Shown piece after piece: positions 23,887 through 34,840 of a DNA stretch of 64,000 nucleotides. The stretch is from Mucor racemosus. Taxonomy: Eukaryota; Mucoromycota; Mucoromycetes; Mucorales; Mucoraceae. Position numbers and translations under genes: made by a program. Every line of letters starts with the position of its first letter. The stretch's first letter is position 1. The stretch covers positions 1,426,001 to 1,490,000 of the forward strand of contig JAPEHQ010000010.1 in the NCBI GenBank assembly GCA_027405735.1. The letters are read 5' to 3'. The notes beneath the pieces are model-generated. The model ran no database searches. It saw nothing but the letters and a program-made list of their open reading frames with translations, and was not told the DNA's origin.

Positions 23887-25332
23887 TTAAAGATCCTTCT
23901 TGAGGGTACCCATGAATTGATGCTTTTCGGCAGGAGTTTGGAAACGACCATGACCGAACTTGGAAGAAGTATCGATGAACTTGACAGAGACCTTTTCCAA
24001 AGCGGAACGCTTGGTGTGGACAGTGAGGGACTTACGAAGAGTGATAACACGCTTCTTGGAACCAGCACAACAACCCTTGATCATAACGAAATCATCGTTA
24101 ACGACACCATAGTGAGGGAAACCACCCATAGGGGTAATAGGCTTCTCAGTCAAATCGTAATCGGTAGTACCAGACTTGGCATCGGAACCAGTGGCAATAC
24201 GGTAGATCTTCTTGTTGATCTCAGTACGACGATGGTAACCACGTTGACCAGCACGAGCAACAGAGTACATGACTCTGCTAGGATGCCAGGCACCAATACA
24301 AGCAACCTTACGGAGACCACGATGAGTCTTACGAGGCAACTTCTTGGTACCCCAACGAGCGGTGACACCTTCGAAACCATGACCCTTGGTGGTAGCAATG
24401 ATATCAATCATCTCATCTTGTTCAAAGATAGAACCAACGGTAACCTCCTTTTCAAAGTGTTCACGAGCCCATTCAACCTTATCAGCGATGGAACCACCGT
24501 TCAATTGAACTTCCATAAGGTGAGCCTTACGTTGGTGGAGCTTAGCCTTGGCAATTTGAGTGTGAGCAATGACACGGACGACGGAACAGTACTTCTTGAT
24601 ACGTTCGAGTTCACGAGTGACATCCTTGGCACCTTCAGCATACTTTTGAGCATACTTGGTGAAGGCCTTCTTCTTGGAACGGTACCAGTTCTTGTAGAAG
24701 CGACGCTTGGCCTCTTCGGAAAGATGTTCAGCCCAAACGGTGGTCAAAGAACGGAGACCACGAGGAGTTTCGACGTAACCAACGACACCAACAACAACCA
24801 TAGCGGGAGCTTCGATGACAGTAACGGCTTCGACGATTTCCTTCTTGTGCATCTCTATAATTAGATTTTGACATGTCAGATCAAATATTTAATATAATAT
24901 TCTATCAAACTTACTGGAACCAGGACGTTCAAGATCACGGACAATATGGGTCATACCAGCCTTGTAACCCATGAAAGCGGTTAAGTGGACAGGCTTCTTG
25001 GCATCATCCTTAGGATAAGCCTTGACACGACCACGGTGAGATCTAGTTCTCTTACGGGGGCCGAAACCCAAATGACCATGACGGGGAGCCTCGAATTTTC
25101 TATATGAAGAGTATAGAGTTAATAAGTTATTTTTTTTTTCAAATTTTCAAATCATAGTGTATGAATGTGAGATGTTGTGGTGTAATAAAAAAATCACTGC
25201 GGCCATCCATACACTAAAAAAAAGCATCGAGATTGATAAGGATGATCAAACTAACCTGTGAGACTATAATTGAATGGTGATTAGTTTAATGCTTTTCATG
25301 GATGGATTGATGTCTTTAGATGAACTTACCAT
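23887..25332 (-). CDS. RPL3: 60S ribosomal protein L3 (uL3)
   Basis: Exons are 25332-25330 (ATG only), 25263-25256 (8 nt), 25099-24915 and 24854-23887, giving 387 residues, the usual length. uL3 is an essential large-subunit protein near the peptidyl-transferase centre. The N-terminus [12 protein letters not shown] is near-universal and is recovered only if the ATG exon, the 8-nt microexon and exon 3 are joined. Other family motifs are [60 protein letters not shown] and [12 protein letters not shown]. Codon use is much more GC-rich and uniform (AAG, GTC, ACC) than in neighbours, as expected for a highly expressed gene. Intron 2 (25255-25100) is long for this window at 156 bases and contains a strong inverted repeat. 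The long open frame on the opposite strand is a codon-bias shadow. Confidence 0.95.
25256..25263 (-). other. 8-nt microexon of RPL3
   Basis: TCTCACAG is bracketed by ...CAATTATAG and GTTAGTTTG on the minus strand, with a branch-point-like ACTAAT about 20 bases upstream. It encodes Ser-His and the first two bases of Arg, joining ATG|TCT CAC AG|A AAA TTC to give MSHRKF. No other in-phase path from the ATG at 25332 to exon 3 was found. Confidence 0.88.
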
Positions 25333-27269
25333 GTTTAATACACCAAGTACAAAAAGACGATGAGGAAGAGGAGGATTCAAAATTTGGCCAATATATCATC
25401 TAACATTATTGATGGTTTGCCAGAGGGCGCTTGCTCTGCTTAAAACAAGTCAGATAGACCGTCCGAGCCATACTTCTTTAGCTGTCCGAAATAAATTTTT
25501 TCAATGCTAATGCCGCAACTATATAAAGCCCTTTGTAACTGAAAGCTGTCAGTTTTGATAGCCTTCCTACATCTATTACTTCTTTTTGTTTGCATCGTGA
25601 TATCCGATTGTAATCCATTGTATCTGTATATATTTATATGCTGAATGGATTCATTGTATATGGATGGATGATTGAAGATGGATGATGGGATTGAGTAATG
25701 TTTAATGTAAGTATTTGTTTATTATTATATGGTTATCGACATGTGTCATCAAGAAAGTGATGACTTACAAAAAATTCTTATCTACATTGCCTGAATTATT
25801 GATGTGAAAACTTGTTTACTGATCTAAATGACACATTTAATAACCTTATATTTTACTTGTTTTTTTTATACCAGTAACTAATATTTTTTTTTCAACCATA
25901 GGTCTACGTTTAGCATTAGATTTTACGCATTTTTCTTTTAAATAAATTTTTCATTAAATGTAATTGTTTTTATTTTAATATTGATATTGATATTCGCGAT
26001 AAATTTTCAAATTTAGCTATATTTTACAAAGCTGGTCAATAAAATTGTCAGTCTTCAAAACCGGAGCGTGCCATATTTTCAGTAGTAAATCCCAATAATA
26101 AAGGTTTGAGGATATACCTGAGATGTTACAGAGTATATTACTATTTTTTGCAGTGTTATTGCTATAATGAATGTGGTCCAATCCACCTTTCAAACCTTTT
26201 TTTGCATTCGAAATTTTACCTATTTTGATGAAAAAGATTGAAGGTTCGGAGTGTAAAAACTTGGATGAAGAAAAGATCACAAAAACCAAATTTGACATTT
26301 TTTTTTAAAAAAAAAACTTTTAAAGGATTTTTACAAATAGAATCCTCAAATAAACATTAAAAGTACAAATAATAAAATATATGCTCATTAAATTATTCTA
26401 TTAGCTAATATTTTTTTTACAAATTGTTTTTACAAAAAATCTCCCAGTTTTTTCAAATATGTTTAATTTCTGTTTTTTGGAGAAAACTCAAAATATCTAG
26501 CAGGCAAGCGTTAAATAAACGCCCCCAGCATATAAATATGCTCATTTAAGTCCTATGTTCTTAGTAAATACTTTAGTGAAAAATCCCATTTTTGGGCTGA
26601 AAAATTGAATTTTGTAAAATTTGAGATTTTACATGAGGTATAGTAAGGCAAAAATCTAGTTGAAAATAATATTTACAGATTTTTACAAAAATAATCCAAA
26701 ACTAGTCTATTGATCCATAGCAATCGTTTGGTGCCAATTTGAGCGCTAGAAATGGCCGTAAAACTCCAAAATATAACATTTAAAATGTTCAAATAGGCCA
26801 GATTTTCTGAATTGGTGGCAATTACGTTGATTTTTTGTATTTTCTTGTCGGGTTTGGATGGATTTAGCGATCTAGTTATCATTTTTGACATCAAATGAAT
26901 CTAGCAAGTGCAAAAAAAAAGATGTTACACTGATCTTAATATAGCTAAAAAGCTTTCAGGAACGTTTGTTTGAAATACAACGATCTTTTCAAACTGTTTT
27001 ATTGGCCGTAGAAAAGCTCTGTTTTTGTATTGGCCATCACTAAAGAAAGAATAATTTTTCATCAATAATCATTCTAATAACATATACGTATAAAGGCATA
27101 TTAAAAAGAAGTATTAAATGTACAGAGTATAAAAATGCAGTTTGTTTATTTAAAAATGTTTGTATGTATTTGGGATATGAAAAAGATATTATGTATTAAT
27201 CAAGTATTGAAGTGAATAATAATTACAAAAAAGAAATAATTTCAAAAGGTAAAAGCTTTATTACATAAT
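25333..27269. other. Intergenic stretch between RPL3 and LEU1
   Basis: The first 350 bases are the RPL3 upstream region and contain GC-richer segments (around 25410-25500). From about 26040 to 26900 lies diverged repeat sequence (see separate entry). A possible 3' UTR of LEU1 with AT-rich sequence follows. No gene was recognised. Confidence 0.5.
26040..26900 (+). repeat. Composite old repeat (GGAGCGTGCC block plus R1 copy 2)
   Basis: The 5' part (ACCGGAGCGTGCC at about 26060, then ...GAGGATATACCTGAGATG) matches blocks at 47530-47610 and 53300-53390. The 3' part (26560-26850) is the second copy of family R1 (5250-5530 and 61880-62180). The two blocks therefore probably belong to one longer ancestral element. 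Confidence 0.45.
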
Positions 27270-29513
27270 TTACCAATCAAGCTTAGTCTTCTTCTTTTGA
27301 CTACCACCATTGATAGATATTTTAGTAGCTTTTCCTTTATAACCCTTTCCATTTAACCAAGGCCATGTATCAGTACGCTTAATTTCAAATTCTGCAATCT
27401 TATCAGACTTTTGCATGGTCAATCCAATATCATCAAAACCGTTAATAAGACAATGCTTACGGAAAGCTTCAACTTCAAAAGGAACTTCATTATCAGCAAA
27501 ACGAACCACTTGGTTAATAAGATCAATTTCAACTTCGGATCCTTTCTTGGCTTCAGCAGCAATAGCTTCTAACTGATCTTGAGGAAGGACAATGGGAAGC
27601 ATACCATTCTTGAAGCAATTGTTGTAGAAAATATCAGCAAAACTGGGTGCAAGGATACAACGAATACCAAAATCATTAAAGGCCCAAGGAGCATGTTCAC
27701 GAGAACTACCACAACCGAAATTGGGACCAGTACAGACTAAAGTACGAGCTTGACGATAAGGTTCTTGATTGAGAACAAAGTCAGGTTTTTCAGCACCAGT
27801 AGTAGGGTCAAAACGGAGAGAATAGAAAAGAGCACTTCCAAGACCAGTACGCTTGATAGTCTTGAGGAACTGTTTGGGGATAATCATATCGGTATCAACA
27901 TTGGAAATATCAAGAGGTGCAGCATAACCCTTGAGAGTAGTGAACTTGGGCATACCAGCAGATTCACCAGTACTAGGAGGTGTAGTGACAGGAACGGATT
28001 CAACAGAGCTTGTATCAACTTCATCATCATCAGACTCAAATTCGGCGACGACTTCTTGACGAGGGCTTTGCTTGGGAGTACCAGGAATTACAGAGATTTC
28101 CATATTACGAACATCAGTAAGGCAACCCTTAATACCAGCAGCAGCGGCCATAGCAGGACTTACAAGATGAGTACGTCCACCAGCACCTTGACGACCTTCA
28201 AAGTTACGATTAGATGTAGATGCACAACGCTCTCCGGGCTTCAATTGATCGGGATTCATACCAAGACACATGGAACAACCAGCTTCTCTCCAATCAAAAC
28301 CAGCATCGGTAAAGATCTTGTCTAAACCTTCACGTTCAGCTTGACGCTTAACTAAACCTGAACCAGGAACAACCATAGCATCAACCCATTCAGCAGCACG
28401 TTTACCCTTTACTACAGCAGCAGCAGCACGAAGATCCTCAATACGAGAATTGGTACAACTGCCAATAAATACCTTGTCTACCTTGACACCTTCCATGGGA
28501 GTATTGGGAGCAATACCAATATAATCAAGAGCACGTTGAACGGCAGAACGACGAATAGGATCTTCAATCTTTGATGGATCAGGTGTAGAACCAGTAATGG
28601 CAACAACATCTTGAGGACTAGTACCCCAGGTAAGAGTAGGAGCAATATCAGCAGCATCAATTTCAACATTGATATCATACTTTGCATCATCATCAGAGCT
28701 AAGGGACTTCCAATATTTGATAGCACGTTCCCAATCAGCGCCCTTGGGAGCAAGAGGTTTATCGCGAAGATATTCAAATGTAATCTCATCAGGAGCTACC
28801 ATACCAGCACGAGCACCAGCTTCGATTGACATGTTACAAATTGACATTCTGGATTCCATTGAGAGAGCAGCAATAGTATCACCACAGAATTCAATGACAC
28901 AGCCAGTACCACCGGCAGTACCAATGATACCAATGATATGAAGAACAATATCTTTAGAGGTGACACCTGGAAGAGCCTTACCTTGAACACGAATGCGCAT
29001 GTTCTTTGATTTCTTTTGAAGAAGAGTTTGAGTTGCAAGTACATGTTCTACTTCAGAAGTACCAATACCAAAAGCGAGAGCACCAAATGCACCATGAGTA
29101 GATGTATGTGAGTCACCACAAACAACAGTGGTTGCAGGGAGAGTAAAACCTTGCTCAGGACCAATAACATGGACAATACCTTGACGATTATCTTCCATAC
29201 CGAAATAAGTAAGACCGAAGGCCTCAATATTTTGTTCAAGTGTTTCACATTGAGTTCTTGAATCTGCTTCCTTGATAAAAGTAGTAATATTTTTGAAATT
29301 CTTTCTTGTTGAAGTAGGAATATTGTGATCTACAGTAGCAAGAGTACAATCAGGACGACGTACAGGACGATTAGCATTACGGAGACCTTCAAAAGCTTGA
29401 GGGCTGGTAACTTCATGTACAAGATGTCTGTCAATATAGATCAAACAAGTACCATCTTCTTGTTGATCAATGACATGATCATCCCAAACTTTATCATAAA
29501 GAGTACGAGACAT
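27270..29513 (-). CDS. LEU1: 3-isopropylmalate dehydratase (fused LeuC-LeuD)
   Basis: One intronless frame of 747 residues from the ATG at 29513 ([15 protein letters not shown]). It isomerises 2-isopropylmalate to 3-isopropylmalate in leucine synthesis. The large-subunit part (about 1-470) has [25 protein letters not shown] and [11 protein letters not shown], so all three [4Fe-4S] ligand cysteines are present. The part after an acidic Ser/Thr linker (about 510-545) is the small-subunit swivel domain with [12 protein letters not shown] and [16 protein letters not shown]. The fused arrangement is the fungal form. An in-frame extension upstream of the ATG opens with TTG, is AT-rich and is probably UTR. 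It is a useful internal comparison for the aconitase homologue in this window, whose matching cysteines are lost. Confidence 0.97.
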   Translation of the reverse strand: MSRTLYDKVWDDHVIDQQEDGTCLIYIDRHLVHEVTSPQAFEGLRNANRPVRRPDCTLATVDHNIPTSTRKNFKNITTFIKEADSRTQCETLEQNIEAFGLTYFGMEDNRQGIVHVIGPEQGFTLPATTVVCGDSHTSTHGAFGALAFGIGTSEVEHVLATQTLLQKKSKNMRIRVQGKALPGVTSKDIVLHIIGIIGTAGGTGCVIEFCGDTIAALSMESRMSICNMSIEAGARAGMVAPDEITFEYLRDKPLAPKGADWERAIKYWKSLSSDDDAKYDINVEIDAADIAPTLTWGTSPQDVVAITGSTPDPSKIEDPIRRSAVQRALDYIGIAPNTPMEGVKVDKVFIGSCTNSRIEDLRAAAAVVKGKRAAEWVDAMVVPGSGLVKRQAEREGLDKIFTDAGFDWREAGCSMCLGMNPDQLKPGERCASTSNRNFEGRQGAGGRTHLVSPAMAAAAGIKGCLTDVRNMEISVIPGTPKQSPRQEVVAEFESDDDEVDTSSVESVPVTTPPSTGESAGMPKFTTLKGYAAPLDISNVDTDMIIPKQFLKTIKRTGLGSALFYSLRFDPTTGAEKPDFVLNQEPYRQARTLVCTGPNFGCGSSREHAPWAFNDFGIRCILAPSFADIFYNNCFKNGMLPIVLPQDQLEAIAAEAKKGSEVEIDLINQVVRFADNEVPFEVEAFRKHCLINGFDDIGLTMQKSDKIAEFEIKRTDTWPWLNGKGYKGKATKISINGGSQKKKTKLDW

Positions 29514-32245
29514 TATATTATTATAGGGGGTTGTTGTTTTTTTGTAAAAATGTAAGAAACAAGTTAAAGAAATAAGAAAATTCTTGTTTGCTAGCAGGTT
29601 ATTATAAAGCAAATATTTGCATTTATCCTGACTCAATAAGATTGATGAAACTATTGGTCAATCTTTACCAAGTTGGCACAAGTGGACAGTGACTCAGGCG
29701 CCTTGTTTGCCTGTCAATTTATAGATCCGACCACAAAATGCCTGAACTGGCAGTGACTCAATGCGGCGTTGTGCTTTCATTGGCTTACTCTTTCCATGTA
29801 ACGTTCATGGCTGGGGAATTATTTTCCCACTCCTCCCTTTTAAATCATTCAAAACAGATCTGTAATCCGGAAAACCAGACCATGAGCTTCCATATAATGT
29901 CCGGCTCAATTTGAATCAAGACCATTATCAGCTTTTTACGAACATTTGCTTTGCAGATATTCTGAAAAAGTGTTACGCATCAATTGTTTTCCATGATGGA
30001 AAACCTTAATTATATAATTTCTTGGACCCCATGTACACATCATTTTAACTATATTTGTTGTTGTTGTGGTTGATTTTCTAGTTCAATAGAATAACGAATA
30101 TTAAGAGTACCAAAAACGCTACATGGTATACGAAGTATCTGTCTGAATTTGTAAAAATTTAAGAATGAAAATCTTGATTTACGCTAACACATAATCAATC
30201 TTTTTTATATCTTTAATTAATTAATCAAATAAATTTGAAAGGTAAAAGTGAAAACATATGAAATACCACTTTTCCATTGTCTTTTCATGCTAAATATTGA
30301 GAGAAGACTACTTATTAAAATGCCGGTTCAAATGCATTACGTCTTTCCCGAGTTTGAACAGAGCTGATGTGACATACAATTTGGATGTCAAGGAATGATA
30401 TGGATAATCGTTCTATAATTGTAAACAGTTGACTTTTTTTACGTTCAATTTGATTGAAGTTTATTGGTTCCATAATAATCTATAAAAAATATGAAATTTA
30501 CTGAAATTTATAAATTTACCCCTGAATTTGTTTCCATGGAAACGGTGCAGATCATCGTCAAACAACAGTAAATATTTTAAACTCCTTTTTTCAGATTTTA
30601 TTTTTAATGAAGGGTTTTTGCTATTGTTTAAGTAATAATGGAATATAAAAGTATGTAGTGTTACGAGAATATATCAAAGTTGCTAGTAGCATTTATTTAG
30701 AGAAAAAAAAACCTAAAAAATTGGTAATTTTAGCACTTGATTGATATATTTACACAAAATGACAAATATAAATTGCAGCTAAATACATAAACTTTCATAC
30801 AATAGATGTACAAGTAAGTCTAGTTCAATGGAGTTTATGCAGTTAGAGTATCCCTAAGTTTTAATTATGATATGCGTTGTACAGTGATACAATGTAAATG
30901 TGCTTGATGTATTTTATTTTAGAGAATTTTTAGGAACGTCCAAGGTTAGTCTGTATATATAGGTACATATAGTGTACAAAAGCATATGATACATGGCAGC
31001 TTTCATGGGGTTCATTTCTCAAGGTCCGTCTGTGAGATACATTATGTGTATAGTTGCATAAATCTACACAAATGCAATTTTTATCCTTAATGCTAACATG
31101 AAAAATGGAGGGTACATGTCTTCATCCATATATACACACATGTAGTAAAATAATATAGAAGATATACATGAATATTCATGTAAGCTTTAGATTCCTTTTA
31201 TCCATTAATGTTGTTAAACGCTGTTACACCCAATATGCTATGTACATTATTAAATATTTGCATACAAATGCTGGCTTTATAGTTTTTGCAATCGTATGCT
31301 TTATAAATAGCATACTTTGGCACTAGTACATATTACACGCATTTGATAATTAACACTGCAGTGTGATACCACAGTTAACTTTAACAGAAACAATTATTAT
31401 CCTCAAAAAATAGATCGATAAGGTCTGGTGAACCGATGTACAGAAACCCTGATAAAGTTATTTTCCGAATTTAGAAACCATGATTGAAGCACAAAACATG
31501 GACCTCTCTTTTTTCTTTAAGAAAAAAAAAGACATCTAGAAAGACATATGGAAGTTGCCGGTATAAATACAAACCGAGGTCATGCACAATTAATTTGATA
31601 TTCACAATGAAAGAAATACAAAATCATAATCTTGATCACAAAAGAAAAAAAGAAGGTTCCCCTGCTCAATAAAATTTAAGTTACACATGGAATACCTGTG
31701 CGGTGTTTGTGCGTTATCATGCGATCATAGGTTATTAGCACGATTTTTACTCGAATTTCACAATTAAAACGTGGGCAGATCGCCAGAGATTACTTTTTTC
31801 AATTCTACTCCCCAATAAGTGGAGAAAAATAAGCCGTGTTACAAGTTTATAAAAGAATGTTTAAATATTATAATAGTATTGAATTTTTATTTTATTTTTT
31901 TCAGAAAGATTTTTTAAAAAAGTAAATGTAGTATAGTTTTTTTTTTTGTGTGTGTTTTGATTGTCAATGAATCTATTGTGATTGACAATAATAGAATAGG
32001 ACATAATATTACATGATTTTTTTTTGTAGTATAAAAAGGGTAAGAGAGAAGAAGGGTAATAAAAGATGAGGGAATATAGTTCTCATAAGAGTATTTTTTT
32101 GTGGAAATGGGAGAAAAAAAGGGTACATTTACAATATGGAAATAAAGATGATATGAAGGGGAAGTTAATAAAGATTTGTTTTTTGAAGTAATAGTAGTAG
32201 CTACGCTTTTTTTTTTTTTTTTTTTTTTTGATTCTTTTCTTGTTT
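29514..32245. other. Intergenic stretch upstream of LEU1
   Basis: The 350 bases next to LEU1 are less AT-rich and are the probable promoter; a canonical CCGGNNCCGG Leu3 site was looked for and not found. A perfect palindrome GTTTCCATGGAAAC lies at 30530-30543. The rest is AT-rich with short runs, and no gene was recognised. Confidence 0.5.
30530..30543. promoter_or_regulatory. Perfect RFX X-box-like palindrome
   Basis: GTTTCCATGGAAAC is a perfect 14-base palindrome and matches the X-box form bound by RFX-family factors (including fungal Rfx1/Crt1). It lies about 1 kb upstream of LEU1 and about 2 kb downstream of the small gene at 32246-32553, so no target gene is obvious. Confidence 0.35.
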
Positions 32246-32553
32246 TCATGTTTTTCTTCCAGGCCATTTCGCTGAAAAATCAACATGTTGTTTTGCTTGT
32301 CAAGTAATTTGGATATACACATCACTTAATGATCTATCAAATGCACTTTTTTTTAATAAAAAACCCTCGAAAATATCATATTACTCTTTTACTTACGACT
32401 TGAACGGCTACAATCTGGACACCAACTAGTTTCAAAGTATCGTCTATGAATAAGACAATAGCTTTTACCTCGGCCAGAACAAACATTTGACCCTGTTACA
32501 TCTGATTTGCTGTTTGATTTACTAATGAATTGACCGAAACGAATAAAACCCAT
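32246..32553 (-). CDS. Small Cys/His-rich protein (54 or 60 residues)
   Basis: The ATG at 32553 starts MGFIRFGQFISKSNSKSD and leads to a cluster C25-x7-C33-x2-H36-x8-C45-x2-C48 (SYCLIHRRYF, SWCPDCSR), a spacing that could bind zinc. Read without splicing it ends at 32392 (54 residues, ending SSRK). A good donor GTAAGTAAAAG at 32396 and acceptor TTTTTCAG at 32274-32272 would instead give 60 residues (ending SPKWPGRKT, stop at 32246). A perfect TATAAATA lies 88 bases upstream of the ATG, which supports real transcription. No family is recognised. The protein is basic and has no signal peptide. Confidence 0.5.
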
Positions 32554-32640
32554 TTTTGTGAAATGTTTATATAATAATGTATTAAAGTAAAAAAAAAAAG
32601 AAAAGGTGAAAAATCTAGAAGTTAAAAGTTCAAGATGTCC

Positions 32641-32648
32641 TATTTATA
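32641..32648 (-). promoter_or_regulatory. TATA box of the small Cys/His gene
   Basis: On the minus strand the sequence reads CTGTATAAATAGGACATC. The TATAAATA core is 88 bases upstream of the ATG at 32553, a normal spacing for a start site near 32615 and a 5' UTR of about 60 bases. Confidence 0.5.
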
Positions 32649-34800
32649 CAGATATGTGTGGCTTTTTTCGTTGTGTTGCTATAAGTTGATGCTACTTGTA
32701 TCTGTATCTGACTATAGCTGCTGCTATATAATCTTTTAGTTAAGAGATGTTTCACATCTCACAAGCATATCATTGTGTGAACGAGGGACAAACCTATACC
32801 CTCCTCCCCCCCTTCTTCTTCACCCCCAAACTTTTCTTATTCTCTTTCTAATTCAAAGTCTTACAAATGAACACAAGATCACAAGCTTGATCACGGGAAT
32901 ACTACAATTTTATTACATTGATTTTGCTCATTCGAATACAAAAATAAAAAAAATGAAAAATGAAGAAAAAAAAGCATACATTGCATGTAAAATAACGGAA
33001 TTTTTACATATGAAAAATGCTTGTTGTTTTGCAAACTATCAATAGAATAGGCCCTATACTAAAAGATTAAAAAAAGTGGCCCCGACTCCTTGTGTTATAA
33101 ATTTTAAACTAGAACTCTGTACTCCACTTTCTTAAAGACCTCGACCCGTGATAAAATTGCATGTTACATTTAGTAAACTCTACCACGATTTTTATTACGA
33201 TAGTCGTTTTTTACTATGATCTTGTGTTCTGAGTACATTCCTATTATGTGAGCGCCGGGAAATCAGAGGAGAGATAGTACTTTAGAAAGAGGAAATGAAT
33301 GATAATAATAGTAATTATAAACAAAAGCAACGAAATAAAGTTATTTCACTACACGGTCTTCATTTTTCAACCTGGCTCGAGCGTTTTTTGTTTATTGTTT
33401 TTTTTTTTACTATAATGACTAGAGATGTTCATCTCGAATTATCATTGCCAAATAGTTTCCTAGTTGACCCGTAATTTATTGGAACAATGGAATCTTGCAT
33501 ATATAGATTGCTGCCATTTATACGAACATACGCAAGTACTCCGCCTGTGCTATAAGAAATAAAGAAAATAGAACGAAAGGACATTACGGAGGAAAGCGAG
33601 TACGCGGAGTTGTTGATCATTGCACTACATGATATATAAACTTTCTTTTCAAGAGCTGAAGGGTAACAAGGGAGAAAAATGTGTAAAAGAAAGAAGAAGA
33701 AGAAAGACGTTTACAAGGATATGTAACTTGACATTCTCATTTATTTTCAACCATCTTTTATTATTATTCGTTTTTGAATTGTGCAGTTCATAAGAGCAGC
33801 ATCTTTTATTGTTACACTATTTAGCTTTGATTTTATTTTCCTTTCGTTCTAGTGCATCCAATACCTGCCCTTTACAAGTAATCGTCCCATGATAAACCTT
33901 TTAATTTACCATGAAATTATTGTAATCCGAGCTCGGGATCTTGGTAGATATAAAAATAAGACTCGAAAAAAAAAATAGATGTAATTCACCATCTTGATCT
34001 TTGATCTATTAATGTATAAATTACAGAAGTATAATTTTAGCAACAATAAAATGATTGCGCAATTTAACTATGTCTTTTTCTTCTTTTTTACTATTTATGA
34101 CGAAGATGTATAAAATACCATATCAAACTAGACTTGGGAAATTCTGTTACATGGGGGGGGAGATAAAATACTATACAGAAAATAGTATTCGTAAAATGAT
34201 GTAAATGATCAATATTTAATATAAAATGGTATGCAAAATCATCACAAGTTTTTAGTTTGGATTTTTAACAACCCATGCATCAGCATTAAATTCTTTTTAT
34301 AATTGAATAATAATAAAAAAGAAAGTGCCACAGGATGTAAATGATACTTTTATGTATGTCAAGATTTTTGTTTATTCGTTCTATTCAGCTGATTATCTGC
34401 TTGTCGGAAGACTGGAGATTGTTTATATTTCTGTACTATTCGCCGTCGATCCAATTTGGGGCTATAATATAAAAGCAAGCATTACAAATCCGTATACAAA
34501 TCACGCGTTTATTAGTATTGCTATCAAATCAATAATTATTCTCACCCCATTTAAAATTTTCCTTATTTCTTGATCCGTGCACAGTGAACTTTTAACGCAA
34601 AAATATGTGCCAAAATTATCTTCGATTAAGCATTTAATTGGTACCAGAATATGAAGAAACGTTTTCTTTGTGTGCTGTCTTCATTATTAGTGTTTTAATA
34701 CATTGTCTGAAGAGAAAATCGCATGTACCTGAATTGGTTTTTTTGTTACTGCACGACTAATGCATTTTTGATCGGATTTATTTTACGCTTTAGTCTCCGA

Positions 34801-34840
34801 CCATAGCAACCAGGCACCGAATTCAGTTACCATGGTTACC
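34801..34840. promoter_or_regulatory. RFX-like half-site cluster
   Basis: CCATAGCAACCAGG and GTTACCATGGTTACC lie within 40 bases. Both contain the RGYAAC/GTTRCY half-site of RFX X-boxes, and the first resembles the motif upstream of the methionine aminopeptidase gene (56714-56728). No adjacent gene is evident. Confidence 0.3.

Noticed and set aside
23917..24864. 315-codon open frame on the plus strand opposite RPL3
   Set aside because: It is the antisense shadow of a gene with strong codon bias; its composition (Thr/Ser/Asp/Leu repeats) has no family signature and the minus strand is clearly uL3.
27750..28325. 191-codon plus-strand frame within LEU1
   Set aside because: Shadow of the LEU1 coding strand; the minus-strand frame has all isopropylmalate dehydratase motifs.
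29514..29636. Upstream in-frame extension of LEU1 to 29636
   Set aside because: It would start with a non-ATG codon, is AT-rich and is not part of the family; the ATG at 29513 gives the normal N-terminus.
29514..30000. Leu3-type CCGGNNCCGG site upstream of LEU1
   Set aside because: Single CCGG elements occur near 29866 and 29902 but not the required spacing.
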